From: Pseudomonas sp. MM211 | Lineage (GTDB): Bacteria > Pseudomonadota > Gammaproteobacteria > Pseudomonadales > Pseudomonadaceae | Direction: 5' to 3' | Assembly: GCF_020386635.1 (NCBI RefSeq) | Contig: NZ_CP081942.1 | Location: 992,001 to 1,056,000 of the forward strand | Length of the DNA: 64,000 nucleotides | Part shown: positions 51,469-61,240 of the stretch, piece by piece | Layout: the number at the start of each line of letters is the position of its first letter | How positions within the stretch are numbered: position 1 is the first letter of the stretch | Notes under the pieces: generated by a model | The model's database searches: none | Told to the model about the DNA's origin: nothing | What the model saw: only the letters and a program-made list of their open reading frames with translations | Program-made: the position numbers and the translations under genes

Positions 51469-52914
51469 TTATTCGATCCACTCTCGGCCATGACGCTCCA
51501 ATAAGTGCTGCAGTTGTTCTGGGCCATTACTCCCGGCAGCATAAGGACGTGGGCGCTGATAATGCTGATCCCAGCCCTTGATGATCGGATCGATCCACTG
51601 CCATGCAGCTTCAACCTCGTCGCGGCGCATGAACAGCGTCGAGTCGCCTTCGATGACATCCAGCAATAGGCGTTCGTAAGCATCCCAGCGGCGCTGCTTG
51701 TTGAAGGCATCGGCCAGGTTCAGGTCGAGCTCAACCGGTTTCAGACGCATCCCCTTGCCTGGCTCCTTGGCCATCAGCTGCAGGCTGATGCGCTCCTCGG
51801 GTTGCAGACGGATCAGCAGCTGATTGGCTTCACCATTGCCAAACAACTGGTGGGGCACCGGCTTGAACTGGATAAGGATTTCCGAGGTCTTGCGCGCCAG
51901 CCGCTTGCCGGTGCGCAGATAGAAAGGCACGCCGGCCCAGCGCCAGTTGTTGATCTCGGCCTGCACGGCAACGAAGGTTTCGGTATCGCTGTCGTTGTCG
52001 ACGTTCTTCTCGAAGTAATAGGCGGGCACTTCCTGCCCGCCTATCCTGCCGGCGGCGTACTGACCGCGCACGGTCTTGTCACGCACGTCGAGGCCAGTGA
52101 TGGGCTTCAGCGCTTCGAGAATCTTCACCTTCTCGTTGCGCACCGACTCGGCATCGAAGCGCACCGGCGCTTCCATGGCCACCAGGCAAAGCAACTGCAG
52201 CAGATGGTTCTGAACCATGTCGCGCATGGCGCCGGCCTGGTCGTAATAGGCGCCGCGGTTTTCCACACCCAGGGTCTCGCAGACGCTGATCTGCACGTGG
52301 TCGATGTGCCCAGCACGCCACACCGGCTCGAACAGGGCGTTGGCGAAACGCAGCGCCATCAGGTTCTGTACGGTTTCCTTGCCCAGGTAGTGGTCGATAC
52401 GGAACACCTGGGATTCATCAAAAACCGCACCGATCCCGATATTGATCTCCAGAGCCGATTGCAGTGAATGGCCGATGGGCTTTTCCAACACGATGCGCGC
52501 GCGGGAGCCTGCCAGACCGGCAACCTTGAGGTGCGAGGCGATGTCTTCGAACAGATTGGGTGCGGTGGCCAGGTAGTAGACCCTCACTCGTTCCCGGTCA
52601 CTGCCCAGATACTTGGCCAGGCGGCCGAAGTCGGCGCTCTGCGAGGCGTCCATGGTGAAGTAGTCGAGGCGTTCGGCAAAGCCGCGCCAGGTTTCATCAT
52701 CGAAGTCGGCGCGTGCCACCTGCACGCGGCAGTGGCGCTCGGCGAGGGCCTGATAGGCCGCACGGCTGTGGTTGCTACGGGCCAGGGCGAGGATGCGAGT
52801 ATCGCGGTTCAGGCGACCGTCGCGATGCAGGTAATAAAGTGCAGGCAGCAGCTTGTGCAGGGCCAGATCGCCCGTGCCGCCAAACACCAGCATGTCACAG
52901 GAATTGCTCAGCAT
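51469..52914 (-). CDS. zwf: Glucose-6-phosphate 1-dehydrogenase
   Basis: Zwf oxidises glucose-6-phosphate to 6-phosphogluconolactone, feeding the Entner-Doudoroff and pentose-phosphate routes. The 481-residue protein has the dinucleotide motif VFGGTGDLALHKLLPALYYL at the N-terminus and the active-site motif RIDHYLGKE near residue 174. ATG at 52914 has CGGAG just upstream. It is divergent from hexR across a palindrome. The usual neighbours pgl and eda are not seen next to it here, so it is a separately placed zwf. Confidence 0.95.
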   Translation of the reverse strand: MLSNSCDMLVFGGTGDLALHKLLPALYYLHRDGRLNRDTRILALARSNHSRAAYQALAERHCRVQVARADFDDETWRGFAERLDYFTMDASQSADFGRLAKYLGSDRERVRVYYLATAPNLFEDIASHLKVAGLAGSRARIVLEKPIGHSLQSALEINIGIGAVFDESQVFRIDHYLGKETVQNLMALRFANALFEPVWRAGHIDHVQISVCETLGVENRGAYYDQAGAMRDMVQNHLLQLLCLVAMEAPVRFDAESVRNEKVKILEALKPITGLDVRDKTVRGQYAAGRIGGQEVPAYYFEKNVDNDSDTETFVAVQAEINNWRWAGVPFYLRTGKRLARKTSEILIQFKPVPHQLFGNGEANQLLIRLQPEERISLQLMAKEPGKGMRLKPVELDLNLADAFNKQRRWDAYERLLLDVIEGDSTLFMRRDEVEAAWQWIDPIIKGWDQHYQRPRPYAAGSNGPEQLQHLLERHGREWIE

Positions 52915-52953
52915 GGGAACTCCGGTTCGGTTTGTCCGTGCGAGGGCGTGAGG

Positions 52954-52972
52954 CTTGTAGTATAACTACAAG
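52954..52972. promoter_or_regulatory. Palindromic operator, probable HexR site
   Basis: CTTGTAGT-ATA-ACTACAAG is a perfect eight-base-arm palindrome in the gap between the divergent zwf and hexR starts. HexR sites in pseudomonads have TTGT and ACAA half-sites. Here the half-sites are nine bases apart, slightly longer than the published spacing as I recall it. HexR would repress zwf and itself until the pathway intermediate KDPG releases it. Confidence 0.75.
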
Positions 52973-53066
52973 AACACTACAGCCCGGCGCACTTGGATCA
53001 TAACCGAGTCGCGGTAGCTCCAAAGCCCAGCCGGCGTATCCACCACTAATCATCGAGTCCCTGCCA

Positions 53067-53933
53067 GTGAATTTGTTGCAGCACATCGCCCAGTCACGCC
53101 ACCTTCTGCGTAAGTCGGAACTGAAGGTAGCCGATCATGTACTACTCGATCCTACGGCGGTAATGCACAGTTCCATGGCCGAGTTGGCGCATTCGGTGGG
53201 TATCAGCGAACCGACCATCGTGCGTTTCTGTCGTGCCATCGGTTGCAGCGGTTTTCAGGATCTCAAACTCAAGTTGGCACAGAGCCTGGCCGCTGGCGCA
53301 AGCTTTGGTCAGTTCGCCATTCATGAAGACGATTCGGTCGCCGACTTCAGCATGAAGATCTTCGATACCACGCTGCACACCCTGATCGAGGTGCGCGAGA
53401 ATCTCGATGCGGTGGCACTGGAGAAGGCCATCGGCCTGTGCTCCCAGGCGCAGCGCATCGAGTTCTACGGTTTTGGCGCGTCCGGTGCCGTGGCTGCCGA
53501 TGCCCAGCACAAGTTCTTCCGCCTGCTGCTCAATGCGGCGGCGTACTCCGACCCACACATGCAGGCGATGTCGGCGATTACCCTCAAACCGTCGGACGTT
53601 GCGGTATGCATCTCCCAGTCCGGGCGCTCCAAGGATCTGCTGACCACTGCCAACGTGGTACGTGAGGCCGGTGCTTCGCTGATCGCCCTGTGCCCAGGGC
53701 AGACGCCGCTGGCGGATCTGGCCACGGTCAACCTGGCTATCGACGTGCAGGAAGACACCGAGATCTATACGCCGCTGGCCTCGCGCATCGCCCACCTGGT
53801 GGTGATCGACGTGCTCGCCATGGGCGTGGCCATGGCCCGTGGCCCGAGCCTGGTCAACCACCTCAAGAGCGTCAAGCGCAGCCTGCGCAGTCTGCGGCTA
53901 TCGGCGAAGTCGGTACGTAATACGGAAGAGTAG
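53067..53933 (+). CDS. hexR: RpiR-family transcriptional regulator HexR
   Basis: A 288-residue regulator with an N-terminal RpiR helix-turn-helix domain (SMAELAHSVGISEPTIVRFC) and a C-terminal SIS sugar-phosphate domain (IEFYGFGASGAVAADAQHKF; VAVCISQSGRSKDLL). It is divergent from zwf, the usual arrangement for HexR, which senses the Entner-Doudoroff intermediate KDPG. The ATG at 53067 gives MNLLQHIAQSRHLLRKSELK, the family N-terminus. Confidence 0.93.
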   Translation: MNLLQHIAQSRHLLRKSELKVADHVLLDPTAVMHSSMAELAHSVGISEPTIVRFCRAIGCSGFQDLKLKLAQSLAAGASFGQFAIHEDDSVADFSMKIFDTTLHTLIEVRENLDAVALEKAIGLCSQAQRIEFYGFGASGAVAADAQHKFFRLLLNAAAYSDPHMQAMSAITLKPSDVAVCISQSGRSKDLLTTANVVREAGASLIALCPGQTPLADLATVNLAIDVQEDTEIYTPLASRIAHLVVIDVLAMGVAMARGPSLVNHLKSVKRSLRSLRLSAKSVRNTEE

Positions 53934-53949
53934 GGTTTTAATTTCAAGG

Positions 53950-54258
53950 ATGAAGTCGGTAGTAAAGCAGGGAGTAAGCGTTGGCCTGATCAGCATGCTG
54001 GTGGGTTGCAGCAGCGTAGTGACTCGCCTCGGGCCGGATGGAAGAGCCGAGCTATACCCGGCGACCAGACTGACCATGGACGCGACAGGCGATGCCTATT
54101 GCTGGATGTTTTTTGCATGCCCGATTCTCCTGGTATCACTTCCGGTGGATATCGCTCTGGATACCGTGCTGTTGCCCATAGACGGCATACGCGTGCTCAA
54201 CCGGAACAAGCCGAAAAAAGGCACCGCGCAGACGGAGACCGAGACGGCTAGCAGCTAG
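53950..54258 (+). CDS. YceK/YidQ-like lipoprotein
   Basis: A 102-residue predicted lipoprotein. The signal peptide ends in the lipobox LVGC, so a lipid is expected on Cys20. The segment YPATRLTMDATGDAYCWMFF followed by a hydrophobic LPVDIALDTVLLPIDGI resembles the YceK/YidQ family. The role is unknown. It follows hexR by 16 bases in the same direction and may share its transcript. The ribosome site is weak (CAAGG overlapping the start). Confidence 0.75.
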   Translation: MKSVVKQGVSVGLISMLVGCSSVVTRLGPDGRAELYPATRLTMDATGDAYCWMFFACPILLVSLPVDIALDTVLLPIDGIRVLNRNKPKKGTAQTETETASS

Positions 54259-54277
54259 CTTTCTCATCTTCTGCCAC

Positions 54278-54298
54278 ACCCGCTGTCACCGGGTTTTC
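54278..54298 (+). terminator. Weak terminator-like hairpin after the lipoprotein gene
   Basis: A five-base stem (ACCCG / CGGGT) is followed by a short T-run, 19 bases after the lipoprotein stop. The stem is short, so the call is weak. Confidence 0.3.
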
Positions 54299-54369
54299 AT
54301 CTCTGTGCCGTCAAAACGTCATGGCCTTCGCTGAAGCTGGTTTCCCGTTATTCAACCTGGAGACCTGCC

Positions 54370-54558
54370 ATGGCTCGCCATGTGGATGAAGCGCAACAGC
54401 ATGAACAGAGTGTGGTGAAAGCCCGGCGCAAACTGCTCGATGAGCAGCGCATGCGCTACCGCCGCGCTATCGAGGCGTATGGCGAGAACCGTCGGCTGCA
54501 GTCCGAGATCGCCAGTTTCCACGACCCGTTCTCCGGTGAATCCTATCGTCTGCACTGA
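54370..54558 (+). CDS. Small conserved-looking hypothetical protein
   Basis: A 62-residue, highly charged, helical protein (MARHVDEAQQHEQSVVKARR...) with no membrane helix and no recognised domain. GGAG about seven to ten bases before the ATG is a good ribosome site, which together with the codon use supports a real gene. Its place between the lipoprotein and plpD gives no clue to function. Confidence 0.6.
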   Translation: MARHVDEAQQHEQSVVKARRKLLDEQRMRYRRAIEAYGENRRLQSEIASFHDPFSGESYRLH

Positions 54559-54644
54559 GTAATCTGAACGGAACACCGGTGCACGCGCATCCCAGGCGAC
54601 GAGGCTCCTATAATGGCGCTTTTGCCCACCGCCAGGGATGTGCC

Positions 54645-56831
54645 ATGCGTCGTCGTCTGCTCGTTCTGCTGATCCTGCTCTTTCCGCTGTTCGCCGTCGC
54701 GCAAAGCGCGCAGCCGAAGGTCGGCCTGGTGCTATCCGGTGGCGCCGCGCGCGGGCTCGCCCACATCGGTGTGCTCAAGGCGCTGGAAGAGCAGGGCGTG
54801 CAGATCGATGCCATCGCTGGCACCAGCATGGGCGCGGTGATCGGTGGGTTGTACGCATCGGGCTACAGCATCGCCGAGCTGGAAGACGTGGCACTGAACA
54901 TGGACTGGCGGCAGGTGCTATCCGACGATCCGCCGCGCACCGATATGCCGTTCCGCCGCAAGCAGGACGACCGCGACTTCCTTATCAAACAACGTTTGAG
55001 CTTCCGTGACGACGGCAGCCTCGGCCTGCCGCTCGGCGTCATCCAGGGCCAGAATCTGGCGTTGCTGCTCGAGCGGCTGCTGGTGCGCAGCAGCGATGTG
55101 CGCGACTTCGACCGCCTGCCCATTCCCTTTCGCGCCGTAGCCACCGACATCGCCAATGACCAGAAAGTGGTGTTTCGCAGCGGCCATCTGCCTCAGGTCA
55201 TCCGCGCCAGTATGTCGATCCCGGCGGTTTTCGCGCCGGTCGAGCTGGACGGCCGCTTGCTGGTCGATGGCGGCATGGTCGATAACATTCCGGTCGACGT
55301 GGCCCGCGACATGGGCGTGGATCGGGTCATCGTCGTCGATATCGGCACCCCGCTGAAACCGCGCAAGGAGCTGCTCACCGTGGTCGACGTGCTCAACCAG
55401 TCGATCACCATGATGACGCGGCGCAATTCCGAAGAGCAGCTGGCGACGCTGCAGGCCACCGACGTTTTGGTGCAGCCGAACATGTCACCCTTTGGCGTGA
55501 CCGATTTTGGCCGCGGCGAGGAGATGATCGAAGCCGGCTACCAGGCTGCAAAGGCGTTGCAGCCGCGCCTGACACCGCTGGTGCGACGCAGTGGCGGCAA
55601 CCCGGCCCTCACGCTGGCGCGCAGTGCCGAGCGGCGCACCCCGGTGATCAACGCGATCCAGGTGGATAACGATTCCAAGGTCGGCGACGAGGTGATCCGC
55701 AACTACATCCGCCAGCCCCTCGGCGAGCCTTTGGACATGGCCGGGCTGCAGCGTGACATGGGCACGTTGTACGGTCTCGATTACTTCGAGCGGGTGCAGT
55801 ACCGAGTGGTCAGCCACGAGGGAGAAAACACCCTGGTGATCGATGCGCGGGAGAAACGCACCGGCACCGATTACCTGCGTCTGGGCCTGAATCTGTCCGA
55901 CGACTTCAATGGCGACAGCGTCTTCAATCTCGGCGCCAGCTTCCGCAAGAACGGCATAAATCGGCTGGGTGCCGAGTGGCTGACGCGTGTGCAACTGGGC
56001 GATCGACAGGAGCTCTACAGCGAGTTCTACCAACCGCTGGATGTGGGCTCGCGCTGGTTCGTGGCACCCAACCTGTATGCCGAAGCGTGGAACGTCGATG
56101 CCGTGCTCGACAACGACCCGATCGCCGAATACCGGGTGCAGCGCTATGGCTACGGGCTCAATGTCGGCCGGCAGATCGCCAACAACGGCGAGATCCGTTT
56201 CGGTATTGGCCAGGCCTGGGGCGAGGCGGAGGTACGCATCGGCGAGCGCGACCAGCCGGAGTTCAGCTTCACCGAGGGTTACTACGAAATGCAGTATTCC
56301 TTCGACACCCTCGATAACGTCGACTTTCCCCACGAGGGCGAGGAGATCGGCCTGCAGCTGCGCCAGTACGATGCCAGCCTCGGTGCCGATGACCGCTACC
56401 GGCAATGGGAACTGAAGCTCGACAAGGCCTTCAGTCACGGGCCCCACAGCCTGTTGCTCGGCGGTCGCTATGGACGCACGCTCGACGATGCCGAGGTGGT
56501 CACGTCGAGCTTCCAGCTGGGCGGTGCCCAGCAGTTGTCCGGGTTTCGTCAGGACGCCCTGGCGGGGCAGAACATCAGCCTCGCACGGGCGGTGTACTAC
56601 CGGCGCATGACGCCGCGCTCATTCTTGCCGCTGGATTTCCCCATCTACCTCGGCGCCTCCCTGGAGCGCGGCCGGGTGTGGAACAACGACAACGCCTTCG
56701 ACAGCGGCTACATCAACGCGGCCAGCGTTTTCCTCGGCTACGAAACGCCGTTGGGGCCGCTGAACTTCAGTTACGGCCTCAACGACGAAAACGAAAAGGC
56801 GTTGTACCTGAATCTGGGAAGCAGCTTCTAA
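54645..56831 (+). CDS. plpD: Patatin-like phospholipase, type Vd autotransporter PlpD
   Basis: A 728-residue type Vd secreted lipase. It has a signal peptide (RRRLLVLLILLFPLFAVAQS), then a patatin domain with the oxyanion motif GGAARG, nucleophile GTSMGAVIG and catalytic DGG (LVDGGMVDNIP). A POTRA domain and a 16-stranded BamA-like barrel ending in LYLNLGSSF follow. The length equals PlpD of P. aeruginosa as I recall it. The ATG at 54645 is preferred to an upstream in-frame ATG at 54579; a TATAAT at 54609-54614 may be its -10 box. It acts as an exported phospholipase A1. Confidence 0.93.
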   Translation: MRRRLLVLLILLFPLFAVAQSAQPKVGLVLSGGAARGLAHIGVLKALEEQGVQIDAIAGTSMGAVIGGLYASGYSIAELEDVALNMDWRQVLSDDPPRTDMPFRRKQDDRDFLIKQRLSFRDDGSLGLPLGVIQGQNLALLLERLLVRSSDVRDFDRLPIPFRAVATDIANDQKVVFRSGHLPQVIRASMSIPAVFAPVELDGRLLVDGGMVDNIPVDVARDMGVDRVIVVDIGTPLKPRKELLTVVDVLNQSITMMTRRNSEEQLATLQATDVLVQPNMSPFGVTDFGRGEEMIEAGYQAAKALQPRLTPLVRRSGGNPALTLARSAERRTPVINAIQVDNDSKVGDEVIRNYIRQPLGEPLDMAGLQRDMGTLYGLDYFERVQYRVVSHEGENTLVIDAREKRTGTDYLRLGLNLSDDFNGDSVFNLGASFRKNGINRLGAEWLTRVQLGDRQELYSEFYQPLDVGSRWFVAPNLYAEAWNVDAVLDNDPIAEYRVQRYGYGLNVGRQIANNGEIRFGIGQAWGEAEVRIGERDQPEFSFTEGYYEMQYSFDTLDNVDFPHEGEEIGLQLRQYDASLGADDRYRQWELKLDKAFSHGPHSLLLGGRYGRTLDDAEVVTSSFQLGGAQQLSGFRQDALAGQNISLARAVYYRRMTPRSFLPLDFPIYLGASLERGRVWNNDNAFDSGYINAASVFLGYETPLGPLNFSYGLNDENEKALYLNLGSSF

Positions 56832-57023
56832 ATGGGAAAGCCGGATAGGGATCGGCTCCCGCCTCATGCGGTTTTGTAACGCATGGTTATGTAAATTCGG
56901 CAAATGAGAGGCGAATTCATCAAGGAAATCCGTTAAAACAGCCTGAGCCCTAGCGTGCCGGCAGACGATCGAAGTAGATCGCCATTTCCGCTGCCGCTCC
57001 AACTTTCCCGCTGAAGAAACGGC

Positions 57024-58157
57024 ATGCCCCTCTCTCGTCCCTTGCTGGTGGTCATCTCCTTGGTGTTGCTCGGCGCATTGCTGTACTGGCTGCGTGCGCC
57101 GCAACCTGCCGTCGACAACGCGCCCACTGCCGTACCGGTGGTGCTCCATGAAGTGGTGCCTGGCGATATCCCGGTGCTGCTGCGAACGCTGGGGCGTGTG
57201 CGGGCGCTGAACAGCGTGGAAATTCGCGCGCAGATCGATGCCACCCTGGTCGAACTGCCCGTTGTCGAAGGGCAGCAGGTACGCAAGGGCGAGCTGCTGG
57301 CGCGTCTCGATGACCGCAGCTTGCGTGCAGCCTTGCAACAAGCGGAAGCCGAGCGTGGCGTGACTCGTGCGGAGCTGGATATTGCCCGGCTCGATCTGCA
57401 GCGCTACCAGAATCTGGTTCGCGAGCGTGCATCGCCCGCCCAGACCCTGGATCAACAGAAAGCCCTGGTAGCACGCCTGCAGGCCACCCTGGCGACCCGC
57501 GAAGCGGCGGTGACTGCCGCTCAGGTGCAGCTCTCCTATACGCGCATCGAGTCGCCCATCGATGGCCGCCTGGGTATCCGCAATGTGGATGTCGGCAGCC
57601 TGCTCAGGGCCAATGACACCGCCAGCCTGTTCTCGGTGGTGCAGACCAACCCCATCGATATCGAGGCGACCCTGCCCCAGCGGCGCCTGCCCGAGCTGCA
57701 GCGCTTGCTCGCCGCCGCCGAGAAAACCCCGGTGCAGGCGTTCCGTGAGGATGGCGGCACGCTGCTCGGCACCGGGCAACTGGCGCTGATCGACAACCGC
57801 GTTGCGCTGGATACCGGCACTCTGCGCTTCAAGGCACGCTTCGATAACGCCAGTGAGCAGCTGTGGCCGGATCAGTCGGTGGTGGTCACCCTGCAGACCG
57901 ATCTGCTTGCCCAGGCCCTGTCGGTACCGCTGGAAGCGATTCGCCAGCGCACCGAGGGCACGTTCGTGTGGCGTTTGGAGGGCGACACGGTGCAGCCGGC
58001 AGCGGTGAAGGTGCTGCACGAAGACGAGCAGCGCGCGGTGGTCGAAGGGCTGGCCGCCGGTGATCGGATCGTCACCGATGGCCAGTCGCGGCTGCGCCCG
58101 GGCGTCACCGTCAGGAGTATCGAGCCGGTGTCTGTCGCGGTTGGAGAGGTACCTTGA
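57024..58157 (+). CDS. RND efflux periplasmic adaptor
   Basis: A 377-residue membrane-fusion protein of the MdtA/MexA type. It has an N-terminal membrane anchor (LLVVISLVLLGALLYWL) instead of a lipobox, a biotinyl-like hairpin (VEIRAQIDATLVELPVVEGQ), a coiled coil and a beta-barrel. The stop overlaps the pump's ATG (TGATG), so they are coupled. The substrate is unknown. The 192-base gap before it (56832-57023) has no gene. Confidence 0.92.
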   Translation: MPLSRPLLVVISLVLLGALLYWLRAPQPAVDNAPTAVPVVLHEVVPGDIPVLLRTLGRVRALNSVEIRAQIDATLVELPVVEGQQVRKGELLARLDDRSLRAALQQAEAERGVTRAELDIARLDLQRYQNLVRERASPAQTLDQQKALVARLQATLATREAAVTAAQVQLSYTRIESPIDGRLGIRNVDVGSLLRANDTASLFSVVQTNPIDIEATLPQRRLPELQRLLAAAEKTPVQAFREDGGTLLGTGQLALIDNRVALDTGTLRFKARFDNASEQLWPDQSVVVTLQTDLLAQALSVPLEAIRQRTEGTFVWRLEGDTVQPAAVKVLHEDEQRAVVEGLAAGDRIVTDGQSRLRPGVTVRSIEPVSVAVGEVP

Positions 58158-61100
58158 TGCAGCCGCGCGGATTCTACGCGCTGTGCATCGCTCACCCGAT
58201 CGGCATGATTCTGCTGTCCCTGGCGCTGATTCTCGGCGGCATCATCGCCTTCGTGCGCCTGCCTCTGGCGCCGCTGCCGGAGGTGGATGCGCCGACCATC
58301 GAGATCTCCGCGCAGATGCCCGGCGCCAGCGCCGAAACCATGGCTTCCTCGGTGGCCACGCCGCTGGAAGTGCAGCTCAGCGCCATCCCTGGCGTCGACG
58401 ACATGACCTCGACCAGCTCCCTGGGCCGTGTCGAGCTGATCCTGCAGTTCAATCTTGACAAAGACATCGACGCCGCTGCCCAGGAAGTCCAGGCCGCGAT
58501 CAACGCCGCTTCGTCACGCCTGCCCAGCCAGCTGCCGGAGTTGCCGGTGTGGCGCAAGATCAACCCGGCGGATACGCCGATCCTGATCCTTTCGGTCAGC
58601 TCCGATACGCTCTCGCCCTACGAAGTCAGTGATCTGGCCGAGTCGTCCATCGCCCGCCAACTGAGCCAGATCGAAGGCGTCGGGATGATCCGCCTCAACG
58701 GCCTGCAGCGCCCGGCGATCCGCATCCAGGCGCGGCCCGAGCGACTGGTGGCGGCCGGCGTCACCCTGGCCGACATACGTGCTGCGGTGCAGCGTGCCAG
58801 CGGTAATCGGCCCACAGGGGCGCTGGTCGGCGAGCATCGGCTGTCGACGCTGGACAGCAATGGCCAACTGTTCGAAGCCAATGATTACGCCGAGCTGATC
58901 GTCGCCTACAGCAATGGCGCTGCGGTGCGCCTGGGTGATGTAGCGAGCGTGGTAGCCGGCGCGGAAAACGCCTATACCCAGGCCTCGCCGGACGGCAAGC
59001 CGGGAGTCGCGGTGGTCATTCGCCGTCAGCCGGGGGCCAATATCGTCGCCACCGCCGATGCGGTGACGGCTGCACTGCCGGAGCTGACTGCCGGCCTGCC
59101 GGCCGATCTCGAGGTCAAGGTGCTCAACGATCGCACCCGCACCATCCGGGCCTCGCTGCACGAGGCCGAGCTGACCCTGCTGATCGCCGTGGCGCTGGTG
59201 ATCGGCATCATGGCGCTGTTCCTGCGGCAGTGGTCGGCGACCCTAGTGGTGTTCGCCGTGCTGGCCACCTCGGTGATCGGCTCCTGCGCGGCCATGCTGG
59301 CGTTCGGGCTGTCACTCAACAACCTGACGCTGGTGGCGATCATCGTCGCAGTAGGCTTCATCGTCGATGACGCCATCGTCGTCGTGGAGAATATCCACAG
59401 GCATCTGGAGCGCGGCGTCGGCCGGGTTCAGGCGGCCCTGGACGGCGTGCGCGAGATCGGCTTCACGGTGATTTCCATCAGCCTGTCACTGGTGGCGGTG
59501 TTCATTCCGCTGTTCTTCATGAGTGGCTACGTGGGTCGGCTGTTTCGCGAGTTCGCCCTGGCGGCTACCTCGGCGATCATGATTTCCGTGGTCATCTGCC
59601 TGACCCTGGCGCCCGCCCTGGCCGCACTGTGCATGCGCCCGCTGGCCAACCATGGCGGCCCGGGGCCGACCATGCGCCGCGTGCTCGGCGGTTACGAGCG
59701 CGTACTGGTCTGGGCGCTGGATCATCCACGCAGCATTCTGGCGGTGTTCTTCGCCTGCATTGCCATCAGCGTGGGTGGCTTCGCGCTGATGCCCAAAGGC
59801 TTCTTTCCGCTGCAGGACACCGGCTTCATGAATGGCACCGTGCAGGCCTCGGCGGACATTTCCTATGAGGCGATGCGCACCAAGAACCGGCAACTGGTGG
59901 AGATCTTGCGCAACGACCCCGATATCGTTGCCTTCAACACCGATATCGGTAACGACGGCAGCTACAGCGTCGGCGGCCTAGCCGTGGTGCTCAGCGACCC
60001 GGATGATCGCGACGTCAGTGTCGAGCAGATCATTGATCGGCTGCGTCCGCAGTTCGCCGCCATCCCCGATCTGCGCGTGACCTTGCGCGCAGCCCAGGAC
60101 ATCAACCTCGGCTCGCGCGCATCGCGGGCTCAGTATCAGTACGTGTTGCGCAGCCGCTCGCTGGAAGAGCTGGCCACCTGGACGCCACGCCTCACCGAAA
60201 GGCTGCAGGATCATGCGCTGTTTCGCGACGTCAACAACGACCTGCAGTTCGACGCCTCGGTAACCCCCGTGCAGATCGACCGTGAAGCAGCCTCGCGCTA
60301 CGGCTTCTCGGCCGCCGATGTCGATGAAGCGCTGTATGACGCCTTCGGCCAGCGCCGAATCAACGAGATTCAGACCGCTTCCAACCAGTACCAGGTGGTG
60401 CTGGAACTGAGCAGCAGCCAGCGCCAGCGGGTGCAGAGCCTGGAGCTGTTCCAGCTGCGTTCGCCGGCAAACGGGCAACTGGTGCCGCTGAGCACCTTCG
60501 TGCGGGTATTGCCGGCCAAGCCGGCGCCGGTGAGCATCAACCACAGCGGCATGCTGCCGTCGGCCAACCTGTCGTTCAACCTGGCGCCCGGCGTCGCCTT
60601 GGGCGACGCGGTGGCGGTGTTGCGTCAGATCGAGCAGGACATCGGCATGCCGGCCAGCATCGGCGGGCGCTTCAGCGGTGCCGCCCAGGCGTTCCAGCAG
60701 ACCCTGGCCTCGCAGCCCTGGCTGATCCTCGCCGCGCTGGTCGCGGTGTACATCATCCTCGGGGTGCTCTATGAAAGCCTGGTGCACCCCTTGACCATCC
60801 TGTCGACCATTCCTTCAGCGGGCATCGGCGCCTTGTTGCTGCTCTGGTTGTGGGGCCTGGATTTTTCCATCATGGCGCTGATCGGCCTGATTCTGCTGAT
60901 CGGTATCGTCAAGAAGAACGGCATCCTGCTGGTCGATTTTGCTCTTCAGGCCCAGCGCCAGGGCATGGCGCCGCGAGAGGCGATTCACCAGGCCTGCATG
61001 ACGCGCTTCCGGCCCATCCTGATGACCACCCTGGCTGCGATGTTCGGGGCGGTGCCGCTGATGCTGGCATTCGGCACCGGCGCCGAGCTGCGTGAACCGC

Positions 61101-61240
61101 TGGGCGTTGCCGTAGTCGGTGGCCTGCTGTTCAGCCAGGTGCTGACGCTGCTGACCACGCCCGTGGTCTACCTGATGATGGATCGCCACCTGGCCAGGCG
61201 ACGTGAGCCGATTGCCCAGCATCAGGAGATCGCGCCATGA
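58157..61240 (+). CDS. RND multidrug efflux pump
   Basis: A 1,027-residue HAE1-type inner-membrane transporter with 12 predicted helices and two large periplasmic loops. The proton-relay pair is visible in GFIVDDAIVVVENIHRH, and the TM10 lysine in IVKKNGILLVDFAL. I use the ATG at 58157, which overlaps the adaptor stop, instead of a TTG three bases earlier. It works with the adaptor and the outer-membrane lipoprotein of the same operon. It is closest in appearance to MexF/MdtB-type pumps; the drug range cannot be told. Confidence 0.94.
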   Translation: MQPRGFYALCIAHPIGMILLSLALILGGIIAFVRLPLAPLPEVDAPTIEISAQMPGASAETMASSVATPLEVQLSAIPGVDDMTSTSSLGRVELILQFNLDKDIDAAAQEVQAAINAASSRLPSQLPELPVWRKINPADTPILILSVSSDTLSPYEVSDLAESSIARQLSQIEGVGMIRLNGLQRPAIRIQARPERLVAAGVTLADIRAAVQRASGNRPTGALVGEHRLSTLDSNGQLFEANDYAELIVAYSNGAAVRLGDVASVVAGAENAYTQASPDGKPGVAVVIRRQPGANIVATADAVTAALPELTAGLPADLEVKVLNDRTRTIRASLHEAELTLLIAVALVIGIMALFLRQWSATLVVFAVLATSVIGSCAAMLAFGLSLNNLTLVAIIVAVGFIVDDAIVVVENIHRHLERGVGRVQAALDGVREIGFTVISISLSLVAVFIPLFFMSGYVGRLFREFALAATSAIMISVVICLTLAPALAALCMRPLANHGGPGPTMRRVLGGYERVLVWALDHPRSILAVFFACIAISVGGFALMPKGFFPLQDTGFMNGTVQASADISYEAMRTKNRQLVEILRNDPDIVAFNTDIGNDGSYSVGGLAVVLSDPDDRDVSVEQIIDRLRPQFAAIPDLRVTLRAAQDINLGSRASRAQYQYVLRSRSLEELATWTPRLTERLQDHALFRDVNNDLQFDASVTPVQIDREAASRYGFSAADVDEALYDAFGQRRINEIQTASNQYQVVLELSSSQRQRVQSLELFQLRSPANGQLVPLSTFVRVLPAKPAPVSINHSGMLPSANLSFNLAPGVALGDAVAVLRQIEQDIGMPASIGGRFSGAAQAFQQTLASQPWLILAALVAVYIILGVLYESLVHPLTILSTIPSAGIGALLLLWLWGLDFSIMALIGLILLIGIVKKNGILLVDFALQAQRQGMAPREAIHQACMTRFRPILMTTLAAMFGAVPLMLAFGTGAELREPLGVAVVGGLLFSQVLTLLTTPVVYLMMDRHLARRREPIAQHQEIAP

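Noticed and set aside
51280..51581. Small frames between zwf and the adhesin
   Set aside because: They are short, in AT-rich DNA or opposite zwf, and lack ribosome sites or domains.
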